Shown here one piece after another: positions 26,281 through 35,198 of a stretch of 64,000 nt of DNA. The position numbers and the translations under genes were made by a program. The notes below the pieces were generated by a model. The model was not told the DNA's origin and made no database searches. It saw only the letters and a list, made by a program, of their open reading frames with translations. Position 1 is the first letter of the stretch. Every line of letters begins with the position of its first letter. Origin of the DNA: Bdellovibrionales bacterium (lineage in GTDB: Bacteria; Bdellovibrionota; UBA1018; CAIMNF01); NCBI GenBank assembly GCA_947462765.1, contig CANHQK010000008.1:1-64000 (forward strand). Reading direction: 5' to 3'.

Positions 26281-27216
26281 TCAGGAACTCCGGAGTTCTA
26301 AGGGGAGAGTGATCCGCGTCGTTCCCCGAGAGCGCGGAAAGCTCACGGGTGCTTCGAGCAGGATGGTCTTCAATGTTTTTCTGTCGAAGGGGTGGCCCAG
26401 GCCATCCAGCAAGTGATCGCTCAGTACCGTAATTGCCTCGGGTTGGCCGGTTGGTCCGATGAGCAGGCGGAGCGAAAGCAGGCCGGCATTTGGAAATTCC
26501 GCTAGTTTCCCGAGCACGGTCGATGCGAAAGCATCCATCGGCCGAAGGGCCTGTTTCATTCCGAGTGCGCCTTCGATCATCGGGCGAGGTTCGGTGAACC
26601 ATCCATGAATGACCAAGCGGGATTCAAGGATGGAGGAAACTCCGTCCACCCTTTCGACCCCGTGAGGAAACCGGGGATCAAAGACGGTGAGTCGGTTGAA
26701 TTCGGGAGCGATTCTCTCGATTAGGTCGGATTCCTCGTGGGACGTATTTTCGCTGGTGTCGGCCAGGCACCGGATCAGAGTCGGGCGTGCGAGCAGGGTT
26801 TCCCCTCCACGAAAGGTCCGGCGCTTCCAGTGGGTGATCGAAAAAACAAAACTGAAGGGACCATGGGGTACATCGGTGTGGAGACGTTGTTGGCAGCCAT
26901 CGACATAGGCGCTGAGCCAAGGGTGGGAAATCATCTGACATCCGAGATTCTCACGACCCCATCCGGTCAGGTGCCGGATAAAAGCCCGGTAGTTCGAATC
27001 GCTGAAAAATCCGGCAGCCGGGGTCCTGAGTAGTCTGAACTGGTCACCCCGGTTCCAAAAGTCCCAGCAGAATCTGCGCGAGTCAGCTCGGACGGAATCA
27101 CTGAAGCGGGAGTCGAATTCGTCACGAAGAGACAGGGCACCCTTGAAAAACCCCGGGTGGGTTTCAAAGGGAGAGTAGCGGGAGCGACGGAACAGGACCG
27201 GGAATCGGTTTTTCAT
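26281..27216 (-). CDS. 2-oxoglutarate/Fe(II) oxygenase with TonB/AgmX-like C-terminus
   Basis: This 311-residue protein has the prolyl-hydroxylase-like iron triad H113-x-D115 (RLHTDVPHG) and H185 (RFPHGVERV). R200 (ESRLVIHGW) is placed to bind 2-oxoglutarate. After the double-stranded beta-helix domain (about residues 60-212), residues about 235-308 resemble the TonB/AgmX-PglI C-terminal domain (LLSLRLLIGPTGQPEAITVLS ... FPRSRGTTRITLPLEL). It has no signal peptide. The hydroxylation target is unknown. It probably forms an operon with the DUF486 gene. Confidence 0.8.
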   Translation of the reverse strand: MKNRFPVLFRRSRYSPFETHPGFFKGALSLRDEFDSRFSDSVRADSRRFCWDFWNRGDQFRLLRTPAAGFFSDSNYRAFIRHLTGWGRENLGCQMISHPWLSAYVDGCQQRLHTDVPHGPFSFVFSITHWKRRTFRGGETLLARPTLIRCLADTSENTSHEESDLIERIAPEFNRLTVFDPRFPHGVERVDGVSSILESRLVIHGWFTEPRPMIEGALGMKQALRPMDAFASTVLGKLAEFPNAGLLSLRLLIGPTGQPEAITVLSDHLLDGLGHPFDRKTLKTILLEAPVSFPRSRGTTRITLPLELRSS

Positions 27217-27252
27217 GGCTCGTGACGCAGGCGGAGGGTTAAGATCGGGTTC

Positions 27253-27543
27253 ATGCCAGAAGAAAAATTAACACAGCCCATCCGGAATGCATCTTGGAAA
27301 TGGTTGTTCGGTTGCTCGGTTTTCGGAATGGTGGGATCCGGTTTGGGCGTGAGCATGGTCTTGCCCCGACTTTTTTCGTGGTATTTCGAGCCCCCGGCTT
27401 CAATCGGAGTCTCTTGTTCGGGCGCCGTACGGTGGGCTGTGGAGCGAGTGCTCCAGATTCAGCTTTTGGCGCTGGTCGTCGGGAGTGCTCTTGGGTTCTT
27501 CTTGGCGCTCATGTGGCGCATGCGTCAAAAAAAACGCAGCTGA
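27253..27543 (+). CDS. Small two-helix membrane protein
   Basis: This 96-residue protein has two hydrophobic helices (about residues 19-45 and 65-90), a Cys-containing central loop and a basic C-terminus (MRQKKRS). I do not recognise the family. It starts 36 nt from the divergent oxygenase gene and precedes cheA by 66 nt on the same strand. Confidence 0.55.
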   Translation: MPEEKLTQPIRNASWKWLFGCSVFGMVGSGLGVSMVLPRLFSWYFEPPASIGVSCSGAVRWAVERVLQIQLLALVVGSALGFFLALMWRMRQKKRS

Positions 27544-27609
27544 GAGGTTCTCCGGCTGACTTCAAGTTCGGAGGGGAATCGTCCGATCAGGGTAAGAGAG
27601 AGGACCCTC

Positions 27610-29382
27610 ATGGACGATTTCGAGAAAGAACTTAAAGTCGGATTTCTGGAAGAAGCCAGTCAGCTGCTTGCGGATGCCGAACAGTGTTTTCTGGCGTTGG
27701 AGTCGAACCCGCAAGACGGGGCCATGCTCGATAAGATTTTTAGGCTTGCACACAACTTAAAGGGAAGCTCGAAGGCGGTCGGCTTTGAAGACATCGGAGT
27801 CTTCACCCATCGCTTCGAGAGTTTCTTGCTCAAGGTGAAAAACGGAGAGATCCCTGTCAGTTCTTCTGTGATCAGCCTTTTGCTCGTGTGCAATGATCAC
27901 ATCCGTTCCATGGTCGACATCCTGAAAGCCGATCTGGATGCGAGGATTGACAGTTCAGCTTTGATGGAGCAAATCGAGAGTGCCAGTCACGGCGCCCAGG
28001 CCGAAGAGGGCGCCGAAAGTGCTGATGAGGAACCCACCGGACTCCAAGCAGTCCATGATGTGCATGAAGAGGAAGTTTTCGAGGCTCCCACGCCCGAAGA
28101 AGTCGAGCTCATCCGTCTGGTCAATCATTCCTTCGATGTCGGAGTTGCCGAGGTGGCTCCGGTAAGGGAGTCCGCGCCCGTGGTCAAGACGGTCGCCGCC
28201 CCAGCCACCGCGCCAGACGAATCGATTCGAGTTTCGCTCGCAAGATTAGAGAAATTGATCAATTCCGTGGGCGAGCTGGTGATCCTGCAGACTGTTTTGC
28301 GGGAGCAGTCCATGACTTCGAACGCACACCTTCTCAGGAAGACCATCCACCAGATGGGTAAGGTCACGAAGGAAGTGCAAGACATTTCCATGAGCCTCCG
28401 GATGGTTCCACTGAAGCAGACTTTTCAAAAGATGCAACGGATTGTCCGGGACACCTCTGGAATGCTCGGGAAGAAGGTCGGTCTGGTCACCTCCGGTGAT
28501 GACACCGAGCTCGACAAGACGGTCCTCGAAAATATCAGTGACCCGTTGGTCCATTTGATCCGCAATGCTTGCGACCACGGGATCGAATCACCGGAATCGC
28601 GTCTCGCAAGCGGAAAGCCAGAGTCGGGAACCGTGAAACTCAATGCTTATCACCAGAGTGGAAAGCTGGTCATTGAAGTCAAGGACGACGGAGGCGGCAT
28701 TGATGGTGTGAAACTCACTGCCAAAGCCATAGAAAAAGGCATACTGAAGCCGGGAACCGTGCTGCCCGAGCAAGAGGCCATTCATTTGATCTTCCATCCC
28801 GGATTCTCCACTAAATCCCAAGTTACGGAAGTATCGGGTCGGGGAGTGGGAATGGACGTGGTGAAAACCAATATCGAAGCCCTTCAAGGCGAGGTTCAGG
28901 TCGAGACTGTTCTGGGAGAGGGAACGACTTTCAAGGTCGTGTTACCTCTGACCCTCGCGATCATCGATGGTATGGTGGTACAAAACGAGGGCTGTCGATT
29001 CGTAGTTCCCCTTTCTCACGTGCATGAGACCCTGAAGCCCTCCAGTGACGATGTCAAACACACGACCACCATGGGAGAGGTCCTCCTCCTGCGCGGGGAG
29101 AACTTGCCCTTGTACCGCCTGAACACTTTGCTCGGCCACAAGAAATCTGCTTTGAAGGCTGCAAATGAACAGATTGCAATGGTGATTCGTTATGCAGGAA
29201 ATCCCTTTGCGGTCCTGGTGGACGACATCCTGGGCCAACAACAGGTGGTGATCAAAGAAGTGGGCCAGGAGATTCAGAGCCTGAAGTGGATGAGCGGAAG
29301 CGCCATCTTGGGCGATGGCAAACCGGCGATCATCATCGAAATGAATGAACTTGTGAAACCATCCAGAAAAGGAGCTGCCTGA
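27610..29382 (+). CDS. cheA: Chemotaxis histidine kinase CheA
   Basis: In this 590-residue kinase the Hpt (P1) domain has phospho-accepting H48 in LAHNLKGSSKAVG. A disordered acidic linker (about 120-200) replaces an obvious P2 domain. The P3 dimerisation helices start near 205. The ATPase domain shows HLIRNACDHGIE (N box), DDGGGID (G1) and GRGVGMDVVKT (G2), and a CheW-like P5 domain ends the protein. It phosphorylates CheY and CheB in response to receptors, which are not encoded in this window. cheW follows after 1 nt. Confidence 0.95.
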   Translation: MDDFEKELKVGFLEEASQLLADAEQCFLALESNPQDGAMLDKIFRLAHNLKGSSKAVGFEDIGVFTHRFESFLLKVKNGEIPVSSSVISLLLVCNDHIRSMVDILKADLDARIDSSALMEQIESASHGAQAEEGAESADEEPTGLQAVHDVHEEEVFEAPTPEEVELIRLVNHSFDVGVAEVAPVRESAPVVKTVAAPATAPDESIRVSLARLEKLINSVGELVILQTVLREQSMTSNAHLLRKTIHQMGKVTKEVQDISMSLRMVPLKQTFQKMQRIVRDTSGMLGKKVGLVTSGDDTELDKTVLENISDPLVHLIRNACDHGIESPESRLASGKPESGTVKLNAYHQSGKLVIEVKDDGGGIDGVKLTAKAIEKGILKPGTVLPEQEAIHLIFHPGFSTKSQVTEVSGRGVGMDVVKTNIEALQGEVQVETVLGEGTTFKVVLPLTLAIIDGMVVQNEGCRFVVPLSHVHETLKPSSDDVKHTTTMGEVLLLRGENLPLYRLNTLLGHKKSALKAANEQIAMVIRYAGNPFAVLVDDILGQQQVVIKEVGQEIQSLKWMSGSAILGDGKPAIIIEMNELVKPSRKGAA

Positions 29383-29383
29383 T

Positions 29384-29881
29384 ATGAATCATGCTAAAAA
29401 TACCAATTCCAACCGTGAACGTTTTCTCTCGTTTTCGCTGGGGACGGAGGAGTATGCAGTGCCTTTGCTGGCGGTACGCGAGGTGATCGCACTTCCCGAG
29501 TACACACCGGTGCCCTACACCCCGTCCTACTTCCTGGGCATCATGAATCTTCGTGGCCAGGTGATTTCAATCATGGATCTCCGGCAGAAGCTCGGAATCA
29601 AGCCGGGGGTGGATACCGAAACCGCCGTGATCATCTGTGACTTGAACGGGGCATCGATCGGGGTGGTGGTGGATTCGGTGAATACCGTATTGAACCCGGA
29701 AACCGCGGATCTCTCGGAGAAGCCGGAGATCCAATCCAACCGGCCGACCGATTATATCACGGGCGTCTACCGAAAGGATAAAAAGCTGATTCTGTTTCTC
29801 GACCTCTCCCGGTCCCTGAGTCTTGAGGATCATGCGGCGGTGCGGAAGTCGGCGGAAGTCCGCGCTCCGAAGGCAGCTTGA
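29384..29881 (+). CDS. cheW: Chemotaxis coupling protein CheW
   Basis: This 165-residue CheW domain (two beta barrels) has FLSFSLGTEEYAVPLLAVREVI at the N-terminus, PYTPSYFLGIMNLRGQVISIMDLR in the middle and GVYRKDKKLILFLDLS near the end. It bridges chemoreceptors and CheA. It overlaps the next gene by 4 nt and belongs to the cheA-cheW-cheR-cheB operon. Confidence 0.95.
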   Translation: MNHAKNTNSNRERFLSFSLGTEEYAVPLLAVREVIALPEYTPVPYTPSYFLGIMNLRGQVISIMDLRQKLGIKPGVDTETAVIICDLNGASIGVVVDSVNTVLNPETADLSEKPEIQSNRPTDYITGVYRKDKKLILFLDLSRSLSLEDHAAVRKSAEVRAPKAA

Positions 29882-31725
29882 GGATGGGACAGGCAGTTCG
29901 GGCCGTAAGGTACACCGACATTTATGCCCACCTTTCCGAAGAGGTGATGAAGCTCACCGGAGTCCAGCTGGGTGAAAAGCAGCGTTCAATGGTGGAGGCC
30001 CGCTTGCACAAGCGGATTCACGAACTCGGATTCAGAAACATCAACGAGTATCAAATCCACTATGAAACTCACGAGAAAGAGGAGATCCAGGCGATTGTCG
30101 GGCTTCTGACCACGCACTACACTTACTTTTTCAGGGAGTTCGCCCATTTTGAATACCTGGCCGAGAAAGTCCTTCCCGAGTTGGTGCCCTTGGTTCGTCA
30201 ACGTCCGGACAAGACCCTGCATGTGTGGTCTGCCGCCGTCTCCCGTGGTCAGGAGGCTTATTCACTGGCGATGTTCTTGCATCACCACCTGAAGAGCTAC
30301 GGGACCGACATCCGGGTCCGGATCCTCGGAACCGATGTGGATGAGCAGTCCGTCAAGGTTGCTGCAAACGGAGTCTATCCGCGCAAGGAAATCAGTGAGG
30401 CACCCCTGGCCTATCTGGCCGATCATTGGGCAAGGGGAAAAGGTGATATTTCCGAGTTTGTAAAGGCCCGTGATTCCCTTAAGAAAATGGTCGAGTTCGA
30501 GACGGCTAATCTTCTCGATTTCCGGGACCGTCTTGGAAACCGGATGTTCGATGTCATTTTTTGCAGGAATGTGTTCATTTATTTCAGTCCTGAACAAATC
30601 CGGTCTTCCACCGATCGGATGTTGAAGCATCTCCACCCGCACGGTCATTTCATCATCGGGATGTCGGAGTCACTGTCCGGACTCGGGTTTGATTTGAAGT
30701 GCAAGGGACCCTCCGTATACAGGTTTCCCGAGAAGGCCCCGGCGCCGGTTGCGGAAGTCAAAAAGACTCTTCCCCCCCTGGCATCGGCTCCGAAAGTCAT
30801 CAAAGTCTTCTGTGTGGACGACTCCTCGAGTATCCATAGCCTCATGAAACAAATCCTGAAGCCTGATCAGGGTTTCGAGATTGTGGGTCAGGCCATGAAT
30901 GGAGTCGAAGCCGCCCAAAAGCTCAAGCAGTTGAAGGGAGTCGACGTGGTCACGCTCGATATCCATATGCCGGAGATGACCGGAGTGGAGTATCTCGAGA
31001 AACATTTCGGTCCCGGACACCCGCCTGTGGTGATGGTCAGTTCGGTTTCAAGGGATCAATCGGAACTGCCTCTCCGGACACTCAAGCTCGGGGCATCGGA
31101 TTATGTCGAAAAACCGGCACTGAATGCCCTTCAACAGCGGGGTGAGGAACTCCGCGCCAAGCTCAAGACCGCGGTTCTGGGTCGGAATCAGTCAGAAAGA
31201 TCCTTGCGTTTGGAGGAGGAGTTCAAGAAGAAGATCCTGATTTCATCTCCCGAGAGGAAGGTGCGGGTACTGGCTTCTGGTCTCGGCCATCTGAAGAAGA
31301 CCGCGCAGTTCCTGAAGGATCTCGATGGCGTTCAGCCCCCGGTTCATATTCTTTTTGAAGGGGTGGACGGGAACCTGCCCGAGGTGGCGAGGGAGCTCTC
31401 GTTCTTAAGCGGTAAGAAGGTCGTTTTCTCGGAAGACTTTTCATTGAAGGCCCGTCCGGGTGAGATCCGTGTTCTGGATTTCAAAAAGGGGATCTCCTTC
31501 CTTTCCAAGGTGCATGCAGGTGACCGGATGTCGGTCTCTGTCTTCGGTGAATGGGGAAGAAGCGCGGCGCTTGAGATCAAGGGACTTCGGGCTGCTCAGC
31601 TGTTGCTCGAGGATCTGGGGCATGGCAAAGGGGCGGAACATCTGCAACATGTTGCCAGTGATGTATTTCCGAGCACGAGCTTTCCATTTCTCGGAAGTGA
31701 GTTTTTCGCCAAGGGGGATGTTTGA
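29878..31725 (+). CDS. CheR methyltransferase fused to receiver and degenerate CheB domain
   Basis: This 615-residue composite protein has a CheR receptor methyltransferase at residues 12-285: TTHYTYFFREFAHF, the SAM site around VWSAAVSRGQEAYSLAM, and DVIFCRNVFIYF. Residues about 303-425 form a receiver with D361 in VVTLDIHMPEM and K in DYVEKP. Residues about 450-615 follow the CheB methylesterase layout (PPVHILFEGVDGNLPEVAREL, then FSLKARPGEIRVLD, then FGEWGRSAALEIKGLRA). However, the catalytic Ser, His and Asp positions read as G/L, E/G and S. I infer an inactive CheB domain. The SAM site has AVSRG where CheR usually has GCSTG, so reduced activity is possible. Confidence 0.88.
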   Translation: MRMGQAVRAVRYTDIYAHLSEEVMKLTGVQLGEKQRSMVEARLHKRIHELGFRNINEYQIHYETHEKEEIQAIVGLLTTHYTYFFREFAHFEYLAEKVLPELVPLVRQRPDKTLHVWSAAVSRGQEAYSLAMFLHHHLKSYGTDIRVRILGTDVDEQSVKVAANGVYPRKEISEAPLAYLADHWARGKGDISEFVKARDSLKKMVEFETANLLDFRDRLGNRMFDVIFCRNVFIYFSPEQIRSSTDRMLKHLHPHGHFIIGMSESLSGLGFDLKCKGPSVYRFPEKAPAPVAEVKKTLPPLASAPKVIKVFCVDDSSSIHSLMKQILKPDQGFEIVGQAMNGVEAAQKLKQLKGVDVVTLDIHMPEMTGVEYLEKHFGPGHPPVVMVSSVSRDQSELPLRTLKLGASDYVEKPALNALQQRGEELRAKLKTAVLGRNQSERSLRLEEEFKKKILISSPERKVRVLASGLGHLKKTAQFLKDLDGVQPPVHILFEGVDGNLPEVARELSFLSGKKVVFSEDFSLKARPGEIRVLDFKKGISFLSKVHAGDRMSVSVFGEWGRSAALEIKGLRAAQLLLEDLGHGKGAEHLQHVASDVFPSTSFPFLGSEFFAKGDV

Positions 31726-33110
31726 AGCTCAAGCACCTCGAACTGATTTCGGTCAAAAGCGGACATCCAGGGGGGCTCGCTCTCTTTGACGGCGTGCTTT
31801 GGGTTGCTCATGGACCGAAGGAGTCCGCCGCAATCTGGCTGAATTCCAGATCCGCAGTACCGGCGGATTTCGATAAAGCCTTCCGAACGTTGGAGGGCGC
31901 GCTCGGAGAGATTCTCTGTTGCAAGCTTGCAGGAGAGGAGCACACCCTCCGTTCGATCGAGACTTGGATGAAGAAACAGGAACGTCCACTTGCCAATGCT
32001 GCAGTTCGCAATGGGGCATTCGAGGTTTCTTTCAATCCGAGTGAAAATCGGGTCCGGATTTCAAGGAAGCTCAGGGTATTGGTGGTCGATGACAGCAAAA
32101 CCATCCGGAATCTGCTCACCAAAATTCTGAATTCCGACACATCCGTCGAGGTGGTGGGTACCGCTGATCGCCCGTCCGAAGCCTATCGTTTGATCGAGAG
32201 CCTGAAACCAGATGTGCTGACGCTCGATCTGCACATGCCGGAGATGAACGGCCTCGAATTTCTACGGAAGTTTCTTCCGACCCACCCGATCCCCACTGTC
32301 ATGGTTTCGGCCGTCAGCCTGGAGGAGGGGTCCGAGGTGCTCCAGTGCCTGGAAGCCGGAGCGGTGGACTACATTCAAAAACCCAGCGCCACAGAAATCT
32401 CTGAGATCTCGCCCCAGTTGATTGAGAAAGTCAAGACTGCGGCCGGCGTGAAGGTGAAGGTCTCGGCTCCTTCCGGACAATCCACCCGTACCCGGCGCCG
32501 CTCCGGGGTGGCCCTTTCGATGGAGCGGGATCGTCTGTTGGTGATCGGATCATCCACGGGTGGGACTGAGGCCCTGCGCAAGATTCTCATCGAGCTCCCC
32601 GAAGCCATTCCTCCGACTTTGATTGTTCAGCACATTCCTGCGATGTTTTCCAAGGCCTTCGCGGAGCGGATGAACGATTTGTGTCCTTTCCGGGTAAAAG
32701 AGGCTGAAGACGGCGAGGAGATCCGTCCAGATCATGTTTACATTGCACCGGGTGGACGGCAGATGAAGATCCGCAAGAGGGCGGATGGTAAGAAGTTCAT
32801 TGTGATCAACGACGCTCCGCCGATGAATCGCCACAAACCCTCCGTGGATTATCTTTTCCATTCGGTGGCCGAGACTGTCGGAGGTGAGTGTGTGGGTGTC
32901 ATCCTCACGGGCATGGGGAATGACGGTGCAGCGGGTTTGAAGCGGCTCAGGGATGCCGGGGCCAGGACCATCGCGCAAGACGAAAAATCCTGTGTGGTTT
33001 TCGGCATGCCGCGTGAGGCGATTTTGCTCGGTGCCGCCCAAGAGATTCTGGCGCTCCAGGACATCCCCGGATGTTTGGTGCGCTGGTTCAGTCAGAAAAA
33101 AGCTGCTTGA
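31722..33110 (+). CDS. cheB: CheB methylesterase with N-terminal CheD-like domain
   Basis: This 462-residue protein uses a TTG start overlapping the previous stop (TTGA) with AAGGGGGA upstream. Its C-terminal half is a complete CheB glutamate methylesterase/deamidase: S278 in GSSTGG, H304 in VQHIP, D401 in GMGNDG. The receiver (about 112-235) has D169 in LTLDLHMPEM. The first 110 residues resemble CheD: LWVAHGP with H30, then SIETWMKKQERPLANAAVRNG, then FNPSENRVRI. No Cys occurs before about residue 66, so the CheD catalytic Cys is missing. It should reset receptor methylation together with the CheR fusion. Confidence 0.92.
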   Translation: MKLKHLELISVKSGHPGGLALFDGVLWVAHGPKESAAIWLNSRSAVPADFDKAFRTLEGALGEILCCKLAGEEHTLRSIETWMKKQERPLANAAVRNGAFEVSFNPSENRVRISRKLRVLVVDDSKTIRNLLTKILNSDTSVEVVGTADRPSEAYRLIESLKPDVLTLDLHMPEMNGLEFLRKFLPTHPIPTVMVSAVSLEEGSEVLQCLEAGAVDYIQKPSATEISEISPQLIEKVKTAAGVKVKVSAPSGQSTRTRRRSGVALSMERDRLLVIGSSTGGTEALRKILIELPEAIPPTLIVQHIPAMFSKAFAERMNDLCPFRVKEAEDGEEIRPDHVYIAPGGRQMKIRKRADGKKFIVINDAPPMNRHKPSVDYLFHSVAETVGGECVGVILTGMGNDGAAGLKRLRDAGARTIAQDEKSCVVFGMPREAILLGAAQEILALQDIPGCLVRWFSQKKAA

Positions 33111-33181
33111 TGCCCGTTCCGGGAGCTTTCTCCTGATTCCAATTCGGTGTTTTTCAGCTTATTCTCTCGGCAGGGGGCGCC

Positions 33182-34090
33182 ATGTTGAAGAGATTCCTGA
33201 TGGAGACGGACTGGGAACAGTTGAAGACGGTGATCCGTACTCTCGATCGAATCGAGCTCCTGGAAGTTCCGGGTCTTGAGGATCGCATCGAGCGGCTCGA
33301 CATTGAACTCAACTCGGCGGGTTTTGACCGTTGGGGTCTGCATCCCGATACCCTTCGAAAGTTCGCACCCTATCTCTATTTCCTCTACAAAAAATATTTT
33401 CGCGTGGAGACTGCGGGTCTGGATCAAATCCCTGAAGGTCGCGTTCTCTTCATTGGTAATCACGGGGGGCAGGTTCCGATTGATGCGATGATGGCCGGGT
33501 TGGCCTTGTTCATCGAGGGCGAACCGCCACGGGTCGCTCGTGCGATGGTCGAACGCTGGGTGCCGACCGTACCGTTTGTCAGTTCATTATTCACACGGAT
33601 TGGTGCGATGGTGGGTGACCCGATGAATTGCCGGGAATTGCTCCAACATGGACAATCGGTACTGGTTTTTCCTGAGGGCGTCAGGGGATCTGGAAAATTA
33701 TTCAAAGACCGTTATCAGCTTCAGCGATTTGGAACCGGCTTCATGCGCCTGGCGCTCGAGACGCGCACTCCAGTCGTGCCGGTTGCGATCATTGGAACGG
33801 AGGAAACCTATCCCAGCGTATTCAACTTTGAATTGCTGGCCAAAGCGATGGGGGCTCCGTATTTTCCTGTGACGCCTTTTTTTCCGCTTCTCGGGCCTCT
33901 CGGATTATTGCCATTGCCATCGAAGATCACGGTCCGGTTCGGCAAGCCGCTGTTTTTCGAGGGCGATCCGGGTGAGTCCGAGGAGTCCATTCGGGCCAAA
34001 GTCCAGACCGTCAAGGATGCCCTCCAGGAGGAAATCCGAACCGGACTGAGCTTGAGAGGCGAGAAGATTTTCACGGGAGCAGCCAAATGA
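33182..34090 (+). CDS. PlsC-like acyltransferase (LPLAT superfamily)
   Basis: This 302-residue protein has the acyltransferase motifs in order: NHGGQVPIDAMM (variant of NHxxxxD), a GAMVGD block, VFPEGVRGSGK (FPEGxR), and VVPVAIIGTEET. The hydrophobic stretch FFPLLGPLGLLPLPS suggests membrane association. It probably acylates a lysophospholipid or other lipid. The next gene, an SDR, overlaps it by 4 nt, so the two probably act together on a lipid. Confidence 0.85.
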   Translation: MLKRFLMETDWEQLKTVIRTLDRIELLEVPGLEDRIERLDIELNSAGFDRWGLHPDTLRKFAPYLYFLYKKYFRVETAGLDQIPEGRVLFIGNHGGQVPIDAMMAGLALFIEGEPPRVARAMVERWVPTVPFVSSLFTRIGAMVGDPMNCRELLQHGQSVLVFPEGVRGSGKLFKDRYQLQRFGTGFMRLALETRTPVVPVAIIGTEETYPSVFNFELLAKAMGAPYFPVTPFFPLLGPLGLLPLPSKITVRFGKPLFFEGDPGESEESIRAKVQTVKDALQEEIRTGLSLRGEKIFTGAAK

Positions 34091-35055
34091 AGATCCTGAT
34101 CACCGGAGCTTCGGGAGCCATTGCCCGTTTGGTTGCAGGGGCCTTGTCTCCTAAATATGAATTGGTCGGCGTGGATCCGCGCCCCGCTCCGAGCGAGACC
34201 CATTTTCCAGGAGAGTTTGTGGTGGCGGATTACCACAGCCGGAAACTCGACGAGGTGTTCAAGCAGCATCGGTTCGATGCGGTCATGCATCTCGGGCGCA
34301 TCCGCGAAAGCCAGAAGTACTCACCCCAGTACCGGTTTCAGATGAATGTGGTCGGGACACAGAAGTTACTTGATTTGTGCAAGAGCGGAGGGGTGAAAAA
34401 CCTCATCATCCTGAGTACGTATCACGTTTACGGTGCCCACAAGTTGAATCCCCTCGCGCTCACCGAAGCCGCCCCTTTAAGGGCGTCCCAGAGTTTTCCT
34501 GAACTCGCGGATGCTGTGGAGCTCGATCATGCGGCTGTGAGTTTCATGTGGCGCGAGCGTGAGATCCGGACCACCATTCTCCGGCCGACCAACGTCATCG
34601 GAAAGCATGTCCGGAATACGATCTGCTCCCTGCTCCGGTCCGGAGTCTGTCCGCGTGTGTTCGGTTTTGATCCGCTCATGCAGTTCATCGATGAGAAAGA
34701 CCTCGCCCGTGCTCTGATCCTGGCGCTGGAAAATCAGACTCCCGGAGTCTTCAATGTGGGAGGCGAAGGGGTGATCGCACTTTCTCATGCCATCCGTCGG
34801 GCGGAGGCGGTTTCGGTGCCCATTCCTCCTCTGGTATCCGCATCGTTTGTCAGGGTCCTCTCCGAAGTGAGCGGAATTCCATTCCCACCGTACCTGGTGG
34901 AGTACTTCAAGTATCCCACGGTGATCAATGACGACGCTTTCCGGAAGGCCTTCGGATATGTCCCGAAGGTGAAAACCACCACCAGCCTGAGGAACCTCGG
35001 ACCGATCAGCGATCGCCCGCGCCTGGCGCTGAGTTCACAGGATGAGTCCGTGTGA
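34087..35055 (+). CDS. Extended SDR (NAD-dependent epimerase/dehydratase family)
   Basis: This 322-residue Rossmann protein has TGASGAIARLVA (GxxGxxA variant of the NAD motif), D at VGVDPRP, HLGRIRES, LIILSTYHVYG, and ILRPTNVIG, all in the extended-SDR layout. The usual catalytic YxxxK after the STYHVYG strand is not seen; that place reads AVELDHAAV. It may therefore be a binding or sensor protein, or use a different chemistry. It is coupled to the acyltransferase gene. Confidence 0.8.
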   Translation: MKILITGASGAIARLVAGALSPKYELVGVDPRPAPSETHFPGEFVVADYHSRKLDEVFKQHRFDAVMHLGRIRESQKYSPQYRFQMNVVGTQKLLDLCKSGGVKNLIILSTYHVYGAHKLNPLALTEAAPLRASQSFPELADAVELDHAAVSFMWREREIRTTILRPTNVIGKHVRNTICSLLRSGVCPRVFGFDPLMQFIDEKDLARALILALENQTPGVFNVGGEGVIALSHAIRRAEAVSVPIPPLVSASFVRVLSEVSGIPFPPYLVEYFKYPTVINDDAFRKAFGYVPKVKTTTSLRNLGPISDRPRLALSSQDESV

Positions 35056-35098
35056 GGGAAGGTTCTGCTGTCTGGCGCCTGGTCTCCTTTAAAAGTTA

Positions 35099-35122
35099 AT
35101 TGAATTCAATGCTTTATAAAGC
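35099..35122. promoter_or_regulatory. Two abutting 12-bp palindromes
   Basis: ATTGAATTCAAT (35099-35110) and GCTTTATAAAGC (35111-35122) are each perfect palindromes and touch each other. They lie about 77 nt upstream of the S1 protease gene in an AT-rich intergenic stretch, and could be a tandem operator. Confidence 0.45.
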
Positions 35123-35198
35123 AAGTCTGGGTCACCACTGCTAAAAAAGGGGTCAGTTTACAGTTTATTTATGCGGGGAGTCATGATAGAAGGAGCCA

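Noticed and set aside
27252-27635. Second-frame ORF over the small membrane protein gene (27294-27635).
   Set aside because: It overlaps the cheA start and has no hydrophobic or family signature; the two-helix frame is more protein-like.
35140-35170. AAAAAAGGGGTCAGTTTACAG resembles sequences next to REP-associated transposases.
   Set aside because: There is only one copy, no inverted partner and no transposase gene; similarity is from memory only.
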